Positions 40,391 through 49,003 of a DNA stretch of 64,000 nt are shown piece after piece. The notes below the pieces were generated by a model. The model was not told the DNA's origin, searched no databases, and saw nothing but the letters and a program-made list of their open reading frames with translations. Each line of letters opens with the position of its first letter. Position 1 is the first letter of the stretch. The stretch is from contig NZ_MZMV01000001.1 in the NCBI RefSeq assembly GCF_002210435.1, positions 186,001-250,000 on the forward strand. Reading direction: 5' to 3'. The translations under genes were made by a program, and so were the position numbers. The stretch comes from Micromonospora wenchangensis. Lineage in GTDB: Bacteria; Actinomycetota; Actinomycetes; Mycobacteriales; Micromonosporaceae.

Positions 40391-41290
40391 TCAGCGCACC
40401 GCCGCCGCCTGAAGGTTCACGTTGCCGCAACTGTTGCGGAAGGTGCCCTCGACGGTCCAGCGGATCAGCAGTTTCTCACCCCTCGGCACCCGGAACTTGA
40501 TCACGAACTGGGCGGTGTGCGTGGTGTGCGGGTCCTCCAGCCGCAGCGTACGGGTCGACCCGCCGGTGGACAGCCGCACGTCCAGCCGCCCCTGGGCCAT
40601 CCAGATCCCGGCGAACAGGTGCACCGTACGCGGTTCGCCGTCGCCGGCCACGGACAGCGCGAACCCGTTGCCCGCGCCGCAGACGAACACCCCGGTGCCG
40701 GTGGCGGAGACGGCCGGCACGGGCGTGCCGTCCCGCCATCCGAACAGCTCGGGGTTGGTGTCGTACCGGTCGCGTGCGCCCCGGCCGCCCTCGTCCCGGA
40801 TCTCGCCGGTGCCGCCGCCCTTGCGGACCACGGTCTCCGGCCGGTTGAGCCCCCAGTGCACCCAGTCCCGGGTGCCCAGCGCGGTCAGGTCCACCTCGGC
40901 GGGCACGTCGGACCGGGAGACGCTCAGCGTCGGTGCGGCCGGCGACGAGGACGCCGCCGGGGTGACGGTCGGCGTCGGCGGCTCGCTCGGCGGCGGGGTG
41001 CGTTCCCGGGGCTGCAGGCCGGGGGCGGCGATCCCCGCCTCGGGCGACACGCCCACCCCCGCCGCCCCGGTCGGATAACCGGCCGGGGTCGGCGCGCCGG
41101 CCGGCAGCACCAGCTCGGGCTCCGGCGGGTCCGCATCCGGGCCCAGATAGGTCACCAGCACCGCGAGGCAGGCCAGGGTGGCCACCGAACCGATCGCCCA
41201 GCGGCGGCGTTGCCGACGACGGGCCTCCCGCCGCTGCGCGCTGCGCGTCGTCGGGCCCGGCCCGATCCGCCAGGTCTCTTGGTCGTTCAC
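40391..41290 (-). CDS. Membrane-anchored protein with C-terminal beta-sandwich
   Basis: 299 residues from GTG 41290. Basic N-terminus, one transmembrane helix (about 32-50), a Pro/Thr-rich spacer (52-124), then a beta-rich ectodomain (about 125-299) with DLTALGTRDWVHWGL and HLFAGIWMAQGRLDVRLS. The GT-DWVHWG element occurs in several extracellular sugar-binding-like domains. Whether it binds polysaccharide is unknown. It has no enzyme motif. It lies 222 bp from the pentapeptide-repeat gene and is otherwise isolated. Confidence 0.65.
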   Translation of the reverse strand: MNDQETWRIGPGPTTRSAQRREARRRQRRRWAIGSVATLACLAVLVTYLGPDADPPEPELVLPAGAPTPAGYPTGAAGVGVSPEAGIAAPGLQPRERTPPPSEPPTPTVTPAASSSPAAPTLSVSRSDVPAEVDLTALGTRDWVHWGLNRPETVVRKGGGTGEIRDEGGRGARDRYDTNPELFGWRDGTPVPAVSATGTGVFVCGAGNGFALSVAGDGEPRTVHLFAGIWMAQGRLDVRLSTGGSTRTLRLEDPHTTHTAQFVIKFRVPRGEKLLIRWTVEGTFRNSCGNVNLQAAAVR

Positions 41291-41349
41291 GCGTGTCCCA
41301 CTCCCCAGCCCGACGCCCGCGACCGGTCGGGGAGGGGGTTCGGTCGCGG

Positions 41350-41365
41350 CGTGAGCGTTCTCACG
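41350..41365. promoter_or_regulatory. Possible operator upstream of the membrane-anchored protein
   Basis: Inverted repeat CGTGAG-cgtt-CTCACG, 60 bp before GTG 41290. Position and symmetry only. Confidence 0.3.
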
Positions 41366-41512
41366 TTTTCATTTCAAGGCCGGGATGCGCCATATGCCAG
41401 CGGGAGGGCGTTTCCAGTTTGTTACCGAGTGATCCCGATGGAAAGTTTCCTACCCGATGAGAAACCGCAGCTCAGGGCCGAAATGCCAGGGAGATCGACA
41501 GGTCGCGGCGGG

Positions 41513-42106
41513 TCAGCGGATCTCGAAACCCAACGCCTGCGCCAGCACCAGCGCCTGCTGCGGGTCGATCACCGCACCGGCCCGCTCCACCGCCGTCGGG
41601 TCGAGCCCGGTCAGGTCGCTGCCCCGCAGGTCGGCCCCGGTGAACCGCGCCCCGCGCAGGTGGGCGGCCGAGAGGTCCACCCGGGCCAGGGTCGCGCCGG
41701 ACAGGTCCGCCCCGGACAGGTCGGCCTCCCGCATCCGTACGTCGCCGAGCTGCGCGCCCCGCAGGTCGGCGCCGGGCAACCCGACGAACGACCAGTCCCC
41801 GCCCGAGACCCGCAGCGGACGCAGCGCGCACTGCTCGAACGTGCTGCCGACCAGCTTGCAGCCGGTGAACTCGGCCTCGAACAGGTTGCACCGGCGGAAC
41901 CCGCAGCGGACGAAGGCCGAGTCGGTGTGCCGGGAGGCGTTGAACGACACCCCGCCGAAGTCGCACCCGGTGAACGAGGCGCCCCGGCTCACCGCCTCGG
42001 TCAGGTCGACGTCGGTGAAGACGCAGCGCACGAAGTGCCTGTCGGTCAACTCCTCGGCGTACCAGTCGGTGTGGCGGAACGTCTCGTCCTCGATGGTCTG
42101 CGGCAC
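41513..42106 (-). CDS. Pentapeptide-repeat protein
   Basis: 197 residues. About 20 pentapeptides of the A(D/N)LxX type (ADLRGAQLGDVRMREADLSG, ADLSGATLARVDLSA) form a right-handed quadrilateral beta-helix. A short N-terminal cap and a helical C-terminal cap (DPQQALVLAQALGFE) are visible. Some such proteins mimic DNA and protect gyrase from quinolones; that is not demonstrable here. Downstream of it is the membrane-anchored protein; upstream the serine hydrolase diverges. Confidence 0.87.
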   Translation of the reverse strand: MPQTIEDETFRHTDWYAEELTDRHFVRCVFTDVDLTEAVSRGASFTGCDFGGVSFNASRHTDSAFVRCGFRRCNLFEAEFTGCKLVGSTFEQCALRPLRVSGGDWSFVGLPGADLRGAQLGDVRMREADLSGADLSGATLARVDLSAAHLRGARFTGADLRGSDLTGLDPTAVERAGAVIDPQQALVLAQALGFEIR

Positions 42107-42183
42107 CGCCCCACCCTAGGTGCGAGCACCGACACCGCCGCCGCACCTTCCGTCCGGCGCGTACCGGCTAGTAGGTTCGGCGG

Positions 42184-43416
42184 GTGAGCGTGGCACCCAG
42201 CAGCGACCCGGCCCGCACCGGCTTCGACCCGGCCCGGCTGGCCCGCATCGACGAACACTTCGGCAGGTACGTCGACGACGGCCGGCTCGCCGGCTGGCAG
42301 GTCGTGGTCACCCGCCGCGGTGAGGTCGCACACTCCTCGGTGTACGGGCTGCGCGACGTGGAGGCGGGCACCCCGGTCGAGCCGGACACCATCTGGCGGA
42401 TCTACTCGATGACCAAGCCGATCACCTCGGTCGCGGCGATGATGCTGTGGGAGGAGGGCCGGTTCGAGCTGACCGACCCGATCAGCCGCTGGCTGCCCGA
42501 GTTCGCCGACGTCCGGGTCTTCGACAAGGGGTCGGCGCTCAAGCCGTACACGGTGCCGGCGGTCGAGCCGATCCGGGTGTGGCACCTGCTCACCCACACC
42601 GCCGGGCTGACCTACGGGTTCGCGCAGACCTCGGTGGTCGACGCGCTCTACCGGGCCGCCGGCTACGACCTCGGCGTCCCGCCGGGCCTCGACCTGGCCG
42701 GGGCCAGCGCCGGGATGGCGAAGCTGCCGCTGCTGTTCCAGCCCGGCACCGGCTGGAACTACGGGGTCTCCACCGACGTGCTGGGCCGGCTGATCGAGGT
42801 GGTGTCCGGGCAGAGCCTGGCCGACCTCCTCACCGAACGGGTCCTCACCCCGCTGGGCATGACCGACACCCGGTTCTGGGTCGACCCGGCCGACGCCAAA
42901 CGGCTCGCCGCCCTCTACACCCCGCACCCGGGCACCGGCCGGGCCGTCCGCGCCGACCAGCTCGAGGCCGCCGCGCTGACCCGCCCGCAGTGCTTCTCCG
43001 GCGGGAGCGGGCTGGTCTCCACCGCCGCCGACTACCACCGGTTCACCCAGCTGCTGCTGCGCGGCGGCGAGCTGGACGGCGTACGACTGCTCGGGCCCCG
43101 CACGGTGCGCTACATGACCCGCAACCACCTGCCCGGTGGCGGCGACCTGGCGTCGCTGCAGCCGCAGGGGTTCGCCGAGACGGTGCTGGACGGCATCGGG
43201 TTCGGCCTGGGCTTCGCCGTGGTGCAGGACCCGGTCCCGGCCAAGGTGCCGAGCAGCGTCGGCGAGTACTACTGGGGCGGGCTGGCCAGCACCGCGTTCT
43301 GGGTCGACCCGGCCGAGGAGATCACCGCGCTGCTGTTCACCCAGCTGATGCCGTCGAGCACCTACCCGTTGCGTTCCCAGCTCCGCCAGCTCGTCTACGC
43401 CGCCCTGGTCGGCTGA
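42184..43416 (+). CDS. Serine hydrolase, beta-lactamase class C fold
   Basis: 410 residues from GTG 42184. Beta-lactamase/EstB family: the nucleophile motif S-x-x-K is YSMTKPITS and the Tyr motif WNYGVSTDVLG follows. A C-terminal HGG/WGG motif (YYWGGLAST) completes the site. There is no signal peptide, so a cytoplasmic esterase or peptidase role is more likely than drug resistance. The gene diverges from the pentapeptide protein. Confidence 0.9.
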   Translation: MSVAPSSDPARTGFDPARLARIDEHFGRYVDDGRLAGWQVVVTRRGEVAHSSVYGLRDVEAGTPVEPDTIWRIYSMTKPITSVAAMMLWEEGRFELTDPISRWLPEFADVRVFDKGSALKPYTVPAVEPIRVWHLLTHTAGLTYGFAQTSVVDALYRAAGYDLGVPPGLDLAGASAGMAKLPLLFQPGTGWNYGVSTDVLGRLIEVVSGQSLADLLTERVLTPLGMTDTRFWVDPADAKRLAALYTPHPGTGRAVRADQLEAAALTRPQCFSGGSGLVSTAADYHRFTQLLLRGGELDGVRLLGPRTVRYMTRNHLPGGGDLASLQPQGFAETVLDGIGFGLGFAVVQDPVPAKVPSSVGEYYWGGLASTAFWVDPAEEITALLFTQLMPSSTYPLRSQLRQLVYAALVG

Positions 43417-43420
43417 ACCG

Positions 43421-43450
43421 GCGGGCCGCCACCGCCGGGTGACGGCCCGC
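43421..43450. terminator. Bidirectional terminator hairpin, serine hydrolase / FG-GAP
   Basis: 8-bp stem (43421-43428 with 43443-43450), 14-nt loop, between convergent stops at 43416 and 43458. Confidence 0.6.
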
Positions 43451-43457
43451 TCGCGGC

Positions 43458-44519
43458 TCAGAGCAGGTGCTGGACGCGGGTGGCCCGCACGGTCGCCGGG
43501 CCGCCGGCCGACAGGCCGGAGACGAGGTACGCCCGGACGGTGCCGTCCGGGCGGACGGCCCACAGGTCGGGGACGCCGTCGGCGTTGACGTCGGCCACCG
43601 AGATCGTGGTGATCGTCGTGGCGGTGTTCCAGTTGCTGGCGACGTGGTACTGGGTGCGGGTCAGCGAACCGGTGCCGTCGCCGTTGTCGACCAGGGTGAC
43701 CCCGGTCCAGAGGAAGAGGTCGCCGGTGGCCGCGTTGCGCAGGTACATCGCCACCCCGGTGGCCGTCTCGGTGCTGGCGATGGTCCAGTTCTGCCAGTCC
43801 GTACCCCCGGTCGGCGTGGCGTCGGCCAGCGCGACCCGGAAGAGGTAACCGCCGGGCATCGGAAAGCTGGGGTGGTAGACCAGCCGGTGACCGTTGACGG
43901 CGTCGCCGGTGACCGAGATCAGATCCGGATACTCCGGGTTGACGCCGTCGGCCCCGTAGGCGTTGGCCACCTGCAGCGGCGCGTTGCCGTTGTCGTCGAC
44001 GAGCTGATCGCTGAAGACGGACGCCTGGTTGCCGCTGAGGTACGGGGTGAGCATGGTGCCGTCGCCGGCGCCCCGGATGATGCTGGCGTACCCGGCAGCG
44101 GGGCCGCCGGGGTAGTAGGCGAGGAAGTCCTGCCGGTCGCCGCCGAAGAAGCTTCCGGTAATCACCTGCGCCCCGTCGAACTCGGTGGGCGAGTTGGTGC
44201 CGCCGACGCCGTTGCCGGACAACCCGATGTTGCCGGCCGGCGTGTGCACCCGGCCGGTGCCGACGCCGGTGCGGCGGGACGTCAGGCCGGTCGCGGACCA
44301 GACACCGGAACCGAGGCCGGCGGTGCCGCCCACGGTGACCAGGTCCGGCACGCCGTCGCCGTCGAGGTCCCGGTCGACCGGGCCGACGACCGCCGGCGTC
44401 GGGTGCCGGTCGGCCGGGGCGGCCAGGGCGGGCGCGGCCGGCACGGTCGCGGCGAGGGCGAGGGCCGCCGGGGCGCTCCAGGCGAGCAACCGGCGTGGTA
44501 CGGAAAGATCGGCCATCAT
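43458..44519 (-). CDS. Secreted FG-GAP/VCBS-repeat protein
   Basis: 353 residues from ATG 44519 (GGGGGA upstream; a second ATG follows immediately). Signal peptide 1-34. Repeated Ca2+-binding-like loops DLDGDGVPDLVTVGG and DVNADGVPDLWAVRPDG bracket beta-propeller-like sequence (SVTGDAVNGHRLVYHPSFP). FG-GAP repeats usually fold into a beta-propeller. Many actinobacterial secreted proteins have this repeat, with unknown ligands. It has no enzymatic motif. Confidence 0.82.
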   Translation of the reverse strand: MMADLSVPRRLLAWSAPAALALAATVPAAPALAAPADRHPTPAVVGPVDRDLDGDGVPDLVTVGGTAGLGSGVWSATGLTSRRTGVGTGRVHTPAGNIGLSGNGVGGTNSPTEFDGAQVITGSFFGGDRQDFLAYYPGGPAAGYASIIRGAGDGTMLTPYLSGNQASVFSDQLVDDNGNAPLQVANAYGADGVNPEYPDLISVTGDAVNGHRLVYHPSFPMPGGYLFRVALADATPTGGTDWQNWTIASTETATGVAMYLRNAATGDLFLWTGVTLVDNGDGTGSLTRTQYHVASNWNTATTITTISVADVNADGVPDLWAVRPDGTVRAYLVSGLSAGGPATVRATRVQHLL

Positions 44520-44645
44520 GTTTCCCCCGTGGTCGATGGAGCACAATCGACCCGACCGTAGTCGATGTCCGCAACGCGTCCGGCGTACCGGCCGGATCGC
44601 CCGTTACCGCACCGCGACGGCGACCCGCTGCCTAGCCTGGACGGC

Positions 44646-45287
44646 ATGGGCAACGTGGTGGTGTACGGCGCCGGGGGCACCGCAGGCTCACGGATCGTCG
44701 CCGAGGCGGCCGGCCGGGGGCACCGGGTCACCGCGGCGGTCCGCCGTCCGGAGGCGGTCACCTGGCTGCCGGCCGGGGTGCGCGTGGTGACCGGGGACGT
44801 GACCTCGGCGCGTAGCGTCGCCGAGCTGGCCCCGGAAGCCGACGTGATCGTGGTGGCGGTCGGCGGTGGCGAGCGGGCGCTGTGGCGTACGGCGGCGGAG
44901 AACCTGGTCACCGTCCTGCGGGACCTGCCCGACCCGCCCCGGGTGATCCACGTCGGCGGCGGGGCGACCCTGCTGACGGAACGGGACACCCCGTTCCTCG
45001 ACGAGCCGGACTTCCCCGCCGGGTACCGGGAACCGGCGCTCGGGCAGGCCGACGCCCTGGCCCTGTACCGTTCCTCCGCCGACGGGGTGACCTGGACGTA
45101 CGTCTCGCCGCCGCCCGTGGAGTTCCACCCGGGCGAGCGGACCGGCCGGTACCGCACCGGCACCGAGCACCCGGTCACCGACGGGCAGGGCCGTTCGGTG
45201 CTCAGCTACGAGGACCTGGCGGTGGCGATCGTGGACGAGATCGAGGAGCCCCGCTTCGAGAACATGCGGTTCACGGCGGCGTACTGA
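44646..45287 (+). CDS. NAD(P)-binding NmrA/SDR-like protein
   Basis: 213 residues. The Rossmann GxGGTAG motif is VVYGAGGTAGSRIVAEAAGR, followed by VVTGDVTSARSVAEL and VIHVGGGATLL. It lacks the YxxxK of catalytic SDRs. Similar to NAD(P)H-binding flavin-reductase-like proteins (NmrA, atypical SDR). It converges with the pyridoxamine-oxidase-like gene. Confidence 0.85.
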   Translation: MGNVVVYGAGGTAGSRIVAEAAGRGHRVTAAVRRPEAVTWLPAGVRVVTGDVTSARSVAELAPEADVIVVAVGGGERALWRTAAENLVTVLRDLPDPPRVIHVGGGATLLTERDTPFLDEPDFPAGYREPALGQADALALYRSSADGVTWTYVSPPPVEFHPGERTGRYRTGTEHPVTDGQGRSVLSYEDLAVAIVDEIEEPRFENMRFTAAY

Positions 45288-45322
45288 GCCGGCCGGTGGC
45301 AGCCGGTACGGCTGCGGCCGGC
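45288..45322. terminator. Bidirectional terminator hairpin, NmrA / PPOX
   Basis: Two 7-bp stems (45299-45305 with 45309-45315; 45288-45294 with 45316-45322) with a 4-nt bulge and GTA loop, between convergent stops. Confidence 0.6.
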
Positions 45323-45333
45323 GTACCGGAAAA

Positions 45334-45798
45334 TCAGTCGGCGAGGCGGGGCGGGAAGCCGCCGGTGGCGATCGGGCCCCAGCCCTCGACGGTGATCCGG
45401 ATCAGCGACTTGCCCTGCGCCACCATGGCCGCCCGGTACTCGTCCCAGTCCGGGTGCTCCCCCGCGATGCTGCGGAAGTACTCCACCAGCGGGTCCAGCG
45501 CCTCGGGCAGGTCGAGCACCTCGGCCACGCCGTCGACCTGCACCCACGGGCCGTCCCAGTCGTCGGAGAGCACGCAGGCGGAGACCCGGGGGTCACGGCG
45601 GATGTTGTTGACCTTGGCCCGTTCCGGATAGGTGGAGATCACCAGCCGTCCGGCGGCGTCCACGCCGCAGGCGACCGGGGAGGACTGCGGCCGGCCGTCG
45701 GCGCGGGTGGTCATCAGCAGGACCCGGTGCCGGGGCCGGACGAAATCGAGCAGGGCGTCCCGGTCGACCCGGGTGTTGGTTGCGACGCTGCGTGCCAT
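45334..45798 (-). CDS. PPOX-class F420-dependent oxidoreductase
   Basis: 154 residues. Pyridoxamine-5'-phosphate-oxidase split barrel. N-terminal HRVLLMTTRADGRPQSSPVA, then VISTYPERAKVNNIRRDPRV and the C-terminal RITVEGWGPIATGGFP are typical of the F420/FMN-binding group. Substrate unknown. Together with the Ddn-like protein it indicates an F420-using actinomycete. Confidence 0.88.
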   Translation of the reverse strand: MARSVATNTRVDRDALLDFVRPRHRVLLMTTRADGRPQSSPVACGVDAAGRLVISTYPERAKVNNIRRDPRVSACVLSDDWDGPWVQVDGVAEVLDLPEALDPLVEYFRSIAGEHPDWDEYRAAMVAQGKSLIRITVEGWGPIATGGFPPRLAD

Positions 45799-45826
45799 CC
45801 CCCGGTTCTACCAGGCCCGGCGGGCG

Positions 45827-46462
45827 TCAGCCGGACCGGCCGCCGACCCGGCCCGGTTGGGCGGGGACCCGGGGCCGGACGGCGGGCCGCCAGGCGCGGC
45901 CGTTGGCGTAGATCACCCGGAAGCCGAGATACGCCGCGAGCGGCGCCCAGTGCGCCGAACCCATCCGTAGTTCGGCGGCGTTGTGCCGCTGGCCGTTGGC
46001 GAGCACGTCGAGCAGCACCGTCTCGAAGGCCGCCGACTCGACCCAGTCGACCTCGCGGGTGAAGCCGCAGATCAGGGCCGCGCCGGTGACGTCGAGGAAG
46101 TCGCGCAGGGTGGCGTCGGAGGCGCGCAGCACCGAGCAGCTACCGAAGTAGAGCCGCCGGCCCTCGCCCCGGCCGGCCATCCGCTCGGCGACGTCGGACA
46201 GCTCGACGGAGTCCCAGTCGGTGAGGCAGAGCCGGCTGGGTTCGCCATGCATGGCGAAGAAGCCGACCCGGTGGTCGGCGTACTGCTTGAGCAGCCACCG
46301 GTCGAGGAAGTAGAACAGCTCGTCGCGGGTGGCGGCGTCCTTGTGGATGTAGCGGATGCGGCCGAGCCGTTCGAGCAGGTCGAGGGTGGGCAGCACGGAC
46401 CCGCGCTCGTTGAGGTCGCGGTGCCACTGCCCCTCGACACAGAAGACCCCGCCCCGCGCCAC
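45827..46462 (-). CDS. Predicted caspase-like protein (DUF6642-type)
   Basis: 211 residues from GTG 46462 (GGGGAGG upstream; an ATG at 46525 has no ribosome binding site). VFCVEGQWHRDL at the start, then FFAMHGEPSRLCLTD with His72 and LYFGSCSVLRA with Cys109, followed by ALICGFTREVDWVES. The spacing of a His after a beta-strand and a Gly-x-Cys after the next fits the caspase/CHAT dyad. The nearest family I recognise is a domain of unknown function (DUF6642). No partner effector or repeat protein is next to it. Catalysis is inferred. Confidence 0.65.
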   Translation of the reverse strand: MARGGVFCVEGQWHRDLNERGSVLPTLDLLERLGRIRYIHKDAATRDELFYFLDRWLLKQYADHRVGFFAMHGEPSRLCLTDWDSVELSDVAERMAGRGEGRRLYFGSCSVLRASDATLRDFLDVTGAALICGFTREVDWVESAAFETVLLDVLANGQRHNAAELRMGSAHWAPLAAYLGFRVIYANGRAWRPAVRPRVPAQPGRVGGRSG

Positions 46463-46525
46463 CGCCCCACCTCCCCGTCCCCGCCGGGACGACGTTACCG
46501 GGTCCGGGTCACGGACCCACATCAC

Positions 46526-46781
46526 CCTCGGTGCCCGGCTGATCCGTTTCGGGACACTTCACCGGTGTCGGAATTGGCGTCCCTCCCGTCACCGGCTGGC
46601 ACCTACTGCCCGAATCGCCATTCATCGCCATTCACAGGCAATACCCAGCTATCACCGACTGTGAGGACGATTCCCCTTTATTGCCGCGAATCGGCCGGCT
46701 TGCTGTCAGGGTGGAAGTTGCAGGACGTCCCGGGCGATGCCCTGTTCACCACCCCATTCACTTCCAATCGGGAGGACTTCT
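46526..46781. other. 256-bp intergenic region upstream of the M15 peptidase
   Basis: AT-richer than surrounding coding DNA, with a small direct repeat of ATCGCCATTC near 46615-46634. It should hold divergent promoters, but no convincing hexamers or riboswitch were found. Confidence 0.4.
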
Positions 46782-47561
46782 GTGCGCCAGAACACTGTGA
46801 AGCGGGCACTCGTCGCGTTCGCCCTGGCTCTGCCGGGAGCCGCGATCGCCACGGTGGTCGCCGCGCCAGCGGCCCACGCCGACGGCTGCTACACCTGGAA
46901 ACGCGACCTCTACCAGGGGCGCTCCGGAGACGACGTCCGACAGTTGCAGATCCGGGTCGCCGGATGGGCGGCCCGAGGGGGAATCGTCCGGATCGACGGC
47001 GACTTCGGCCCCGAGACCGCCGCCGCGGTCAAGCGCTTCCAGACCGCGTACGGGCTGCGCAGCGACGGCATCGCCGGCAAGCAGACCTTCAGCAAGCTCT
47101 ACCAGTTGCAGGACAACGACTGCACGCCGGCCCACTTCAGCTACCGGGAGCTGGACGGCGGCTGCGGCAAGGGCGGCTGGAGCGGCGGTCCGCTCTCCGC
47201 CACCGAGACCAAGGCCAACGCGGTACACACCATGTGGAAACTGGAGGCGCTGCGGCGTGGCCTGGGTGACAAGCCGCTCTACGTCACCAGCGGCTTCCGC
47301 GACGAAAGCTGCAACAAGCAGGTCGGTGGGGCGTCGAACAGCCAGCACCTCTACGGCAACGCCGCCGACGTGACGTCGCAGAGCAGGTCGCTCTGCGAGA
47401 TCGCCCGCGCCTCCCGCGACCACGGGTTCAGCGGCATCTACGGCCCCGGCTACCCGGGGCACGACGACCACGTCCACGTGGACTCCCGACGGGAGAACAA
47501 CCGGGACAACCTGACGAACCGCACCAGCTGGGCGGCGCCGGACTGCGGCGTGAGCCGCTGA
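46782..47561 (+). CDS. Secreted peptidoglycan-binding M15 carboxypeptidase
   Basis: 259 residues from GTG 46782 (GGAGG seven bases upstream). Signal peptide about 1-33 (AAPAAHA). A PG_binding_1 domain follows (GDDVRQLQIRVAGWAA, GDFGPETAAAVKRFQ). The M15 metallopeptidase domain has YVTSGFRD, SQHLYGNAADV (zinc His and Asp) and HDDHVHVD (zinc His). It should cleave D-Ala-D-Ala or cross-links in the cell wall. Cysteines likely form disulfides outside the cell. A perfect hairpin follows its stop. Confidence 0.92.
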   Translation: MRQNTVKRALVAFALALPGAAIATVVAAPAAHADGCYTWKRDLYQGRSGDDVRQLQIRVAGWAARGGIVRIDGDFGPETAAAVKRFQTAYGLRSDGIAGKQTFSKLYQLQDNDCTPAHFSYRELDGGCGKGGWSGGPLSATETKANAVHTMWKLEALRRGLGDKPLYVTSGFRDESCNKQVGGASNSQHLYGNAADVTSQSRSLCEIARASRDHGFSGIYGPGYPGHDDHVHVDSRRENNRDNLTNRTSWAAPDCGVSR

Positions 47562-47573
47562 CCGACGCGACGG

Positions 47574-47622
47574 CCGACGCCGGCCCGGCCCCACGGGATC
47601 ACCAGGGCCGGGCCGGCGTCGG
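47574..47622. terminator. Bidirectional terminator hairpin after the M15 peptidase
   Basis: Perfect 18-bp stem (47574-47591 with 47605-47622), 13-nt loop, between convergent stops. Confidence 0.8.
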
Positions 47623-47640
47623 GGCACCGGGGCCGGGCGC

Positions 47641-48132
47641 TCAGCTCGCCCGGGGCCAGCGCGGCGCGGCGGTGGGGGGCGTCACCGGCCGGCCGGGAAC
47701 GCCGGGACGCACGCCCGGCCGCATCCCCGCCGCGGCGGACCGGGCTCCGGGGGCAACCGGCCGACCGGCCTGGCCACGGGCCGGGTAGCCGGCCGCCGGG
47801 GCGGTCCGCGCCGGGGCCGCGCCGGGCCGGGGTGTGGTGTAGGTGAACGGGAAGGGCACGTGCACGAACGGGTTGCCGTGCCGGATCAGCGCGTCGATCT
47901 GACGCTCGTTCAGCCCGTGGTTCTCCAGCACCCGCCGCCCCCAGCGGTGCAGCCGGCACGGGTACGACGCCCCGTCGTTGCGGCACAGCGGGCCGTTGGG
48001 CCACTCCTCGGCGGCGTGCACCACGACCGCTCGCACCGCGAGCCGGACGTCCTCGGGTGTCAACGAGGCGGGCACCGGCACCTCGCCCAGAACCTGATCG
48101 ATGGGGTCCGTCGACTGCTCACCAACTCGCAC
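47641..48132 (-). CDS. Hypothetical protein (163 aa)
   Basis: From GTG 48132, chosen because GGGAGG lies six bases upstream; the longer reading from 48276 lacks one. The first half is compact and helical with LTPEDVRLAVRAVVVHAAEE and a conserved-looking CRNDGASYPCRLHRWGRRVL. The C-terminal half is Pro/Ala/Arg-rich and probably disordered. The Cys-x9-Cys-x2-His arrangement might bind metal. I do not recognise a family. It lies downstream of the two-component genes on the same strand. Confidence 0.6.
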   Translation of the reverse strand: MRVGEQSTDPIDQVLGEVPVPASLTPEDVRLAVRAVVVHAAEEWPNGPLCRNDGASYPCRLHRWGRRVLENHGLNERQIDALIRHGNPFVHVPFPFTYTTPRPGAAPARTAPAAGYPARGQAGRPVAPGARSAAAGMRPGVRPGVPGRPVTPPTAAPRWPRAS

Positions 48133-48285
48133 GGCAGGCCTCCCGCAACTCGGCAGCGACTGCGGCTGAATCGCCGCAACGCATCCTCGCGCAGTGGTAC
48201 GGGCGGTGACCGGCGGCGGTTCAATCCCCCACGCGGTGAGCAGATCCTCCGGCGTCGACACCCGCACCCCGGGCATGGACGCCGA

Positions 48286-48969
48286 TCAGACCAGGCCCGC
48301 GTCGTGGACCAGCAGCGCCACCTGCACCCGGTTGTTCAGCGCCAGCTTGGTCAGCAGCCGGGACACGTACGCCTTCACCGTCGCCACGCTCATGAACAGC
48401 TCCGCCGAGATCTCCGCGTTGGTCCGGCCGTGGCCGAGCGCCACCGCGACCTCGCGTTCCCGTTCGGTGAGCCCGGCCAGCAGCCGCAGCGCCCGGTCCC
48501 GACGCCGGTCCGGGCCCGGCGTGGGCCCTACGGTCAGGTGGCTGATCAACTGCCTGGTCACCGTCGGCGACAGGGTGGCCTCACCGGCGGCCACCCGCAG
48601 CACCGCCCGGACGATCTCGGCGGGCGGGGTGTCCTTGAGCAGGAAACCGCCCGCCCCGGCCCGCAACGCCCGCAGCACCTGCTCGTCGGCGTCGAAGGTG
48701 GTCAGCACCAGGACCTCCGGCGGATCCGGCAGCGCCCGCAGCGCCTCGGTGGCGGCCAGCCCGTCGACCCGGGGCATCCGGATGTCCATCAGCACCACGT
48801 CCGGCGTGCACCGGGCGACGGCGGCGGGCACCTCGTCGCCGTCGGCGGCCTCGCCCACCACCCGCACGTCCGGCACACCCCCGAGGATCATCGACAGCCC
48901 GGCGCGGACCAGCGGGTCGTCGTCGACGATCAACACCCGCACCGGGGCGGCGTCGCCGTCCGTGGTCAC
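48286..48969 (-). CDS. NarL/LuxR-type response regulator
   Basis: 227 residues from GTG 48969. Receiver with LIVDDDPLVRAGL, phospho-acceptor Asp in VVLMDIRMPRVDGL and Lys in GFLLKDTPP. The C-terminal HTH is LTEREREVAVALGHGRTNAE, then SVATVKAYVSRLLTKL. It is 34 bp downstream of its cognate kinase gene. The pair diverges from an ABC transporter and probably regulates it. Confidence 0.94.
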   Translation of the reverse strand: MTTDGDAAPVRVLIVDDDPLVRAGLSMILGGVPDVRVVGEAADGDEVPAAVARCTPDVVLMDIRMPRVDGLAATEALRALPDPPEVLVLTTFDADEQVLRALRAGAGGFLLKDTPPAEIVRAVLRVAAGEATLSPTVTRQLISHLTVGPTPGPDRRRDRALRLLAGLTEREREVAVALGHGRTNAEISAELFMSVATVKAYVSRLLTKLALNNRVQVALLVHDAGLV

Positions 48970-49003
48970 CGGGCACCGCCCTGCCGCGGGTCGGCCGGGC
49001 TGC

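Noticed and set aside
42184..43416. Beta-lactamase resistance gene
   Set aside because: The protein lacks a signal peptide and matches the EstB/class C-fold esterase group; resistance is not supported.
46526..46781. c-di-AMP (ydaO) riboswitch before the M15 peptidase
   Set aside because: The conserved sequence blocks of that riboswitch are not found in the 256 bp.
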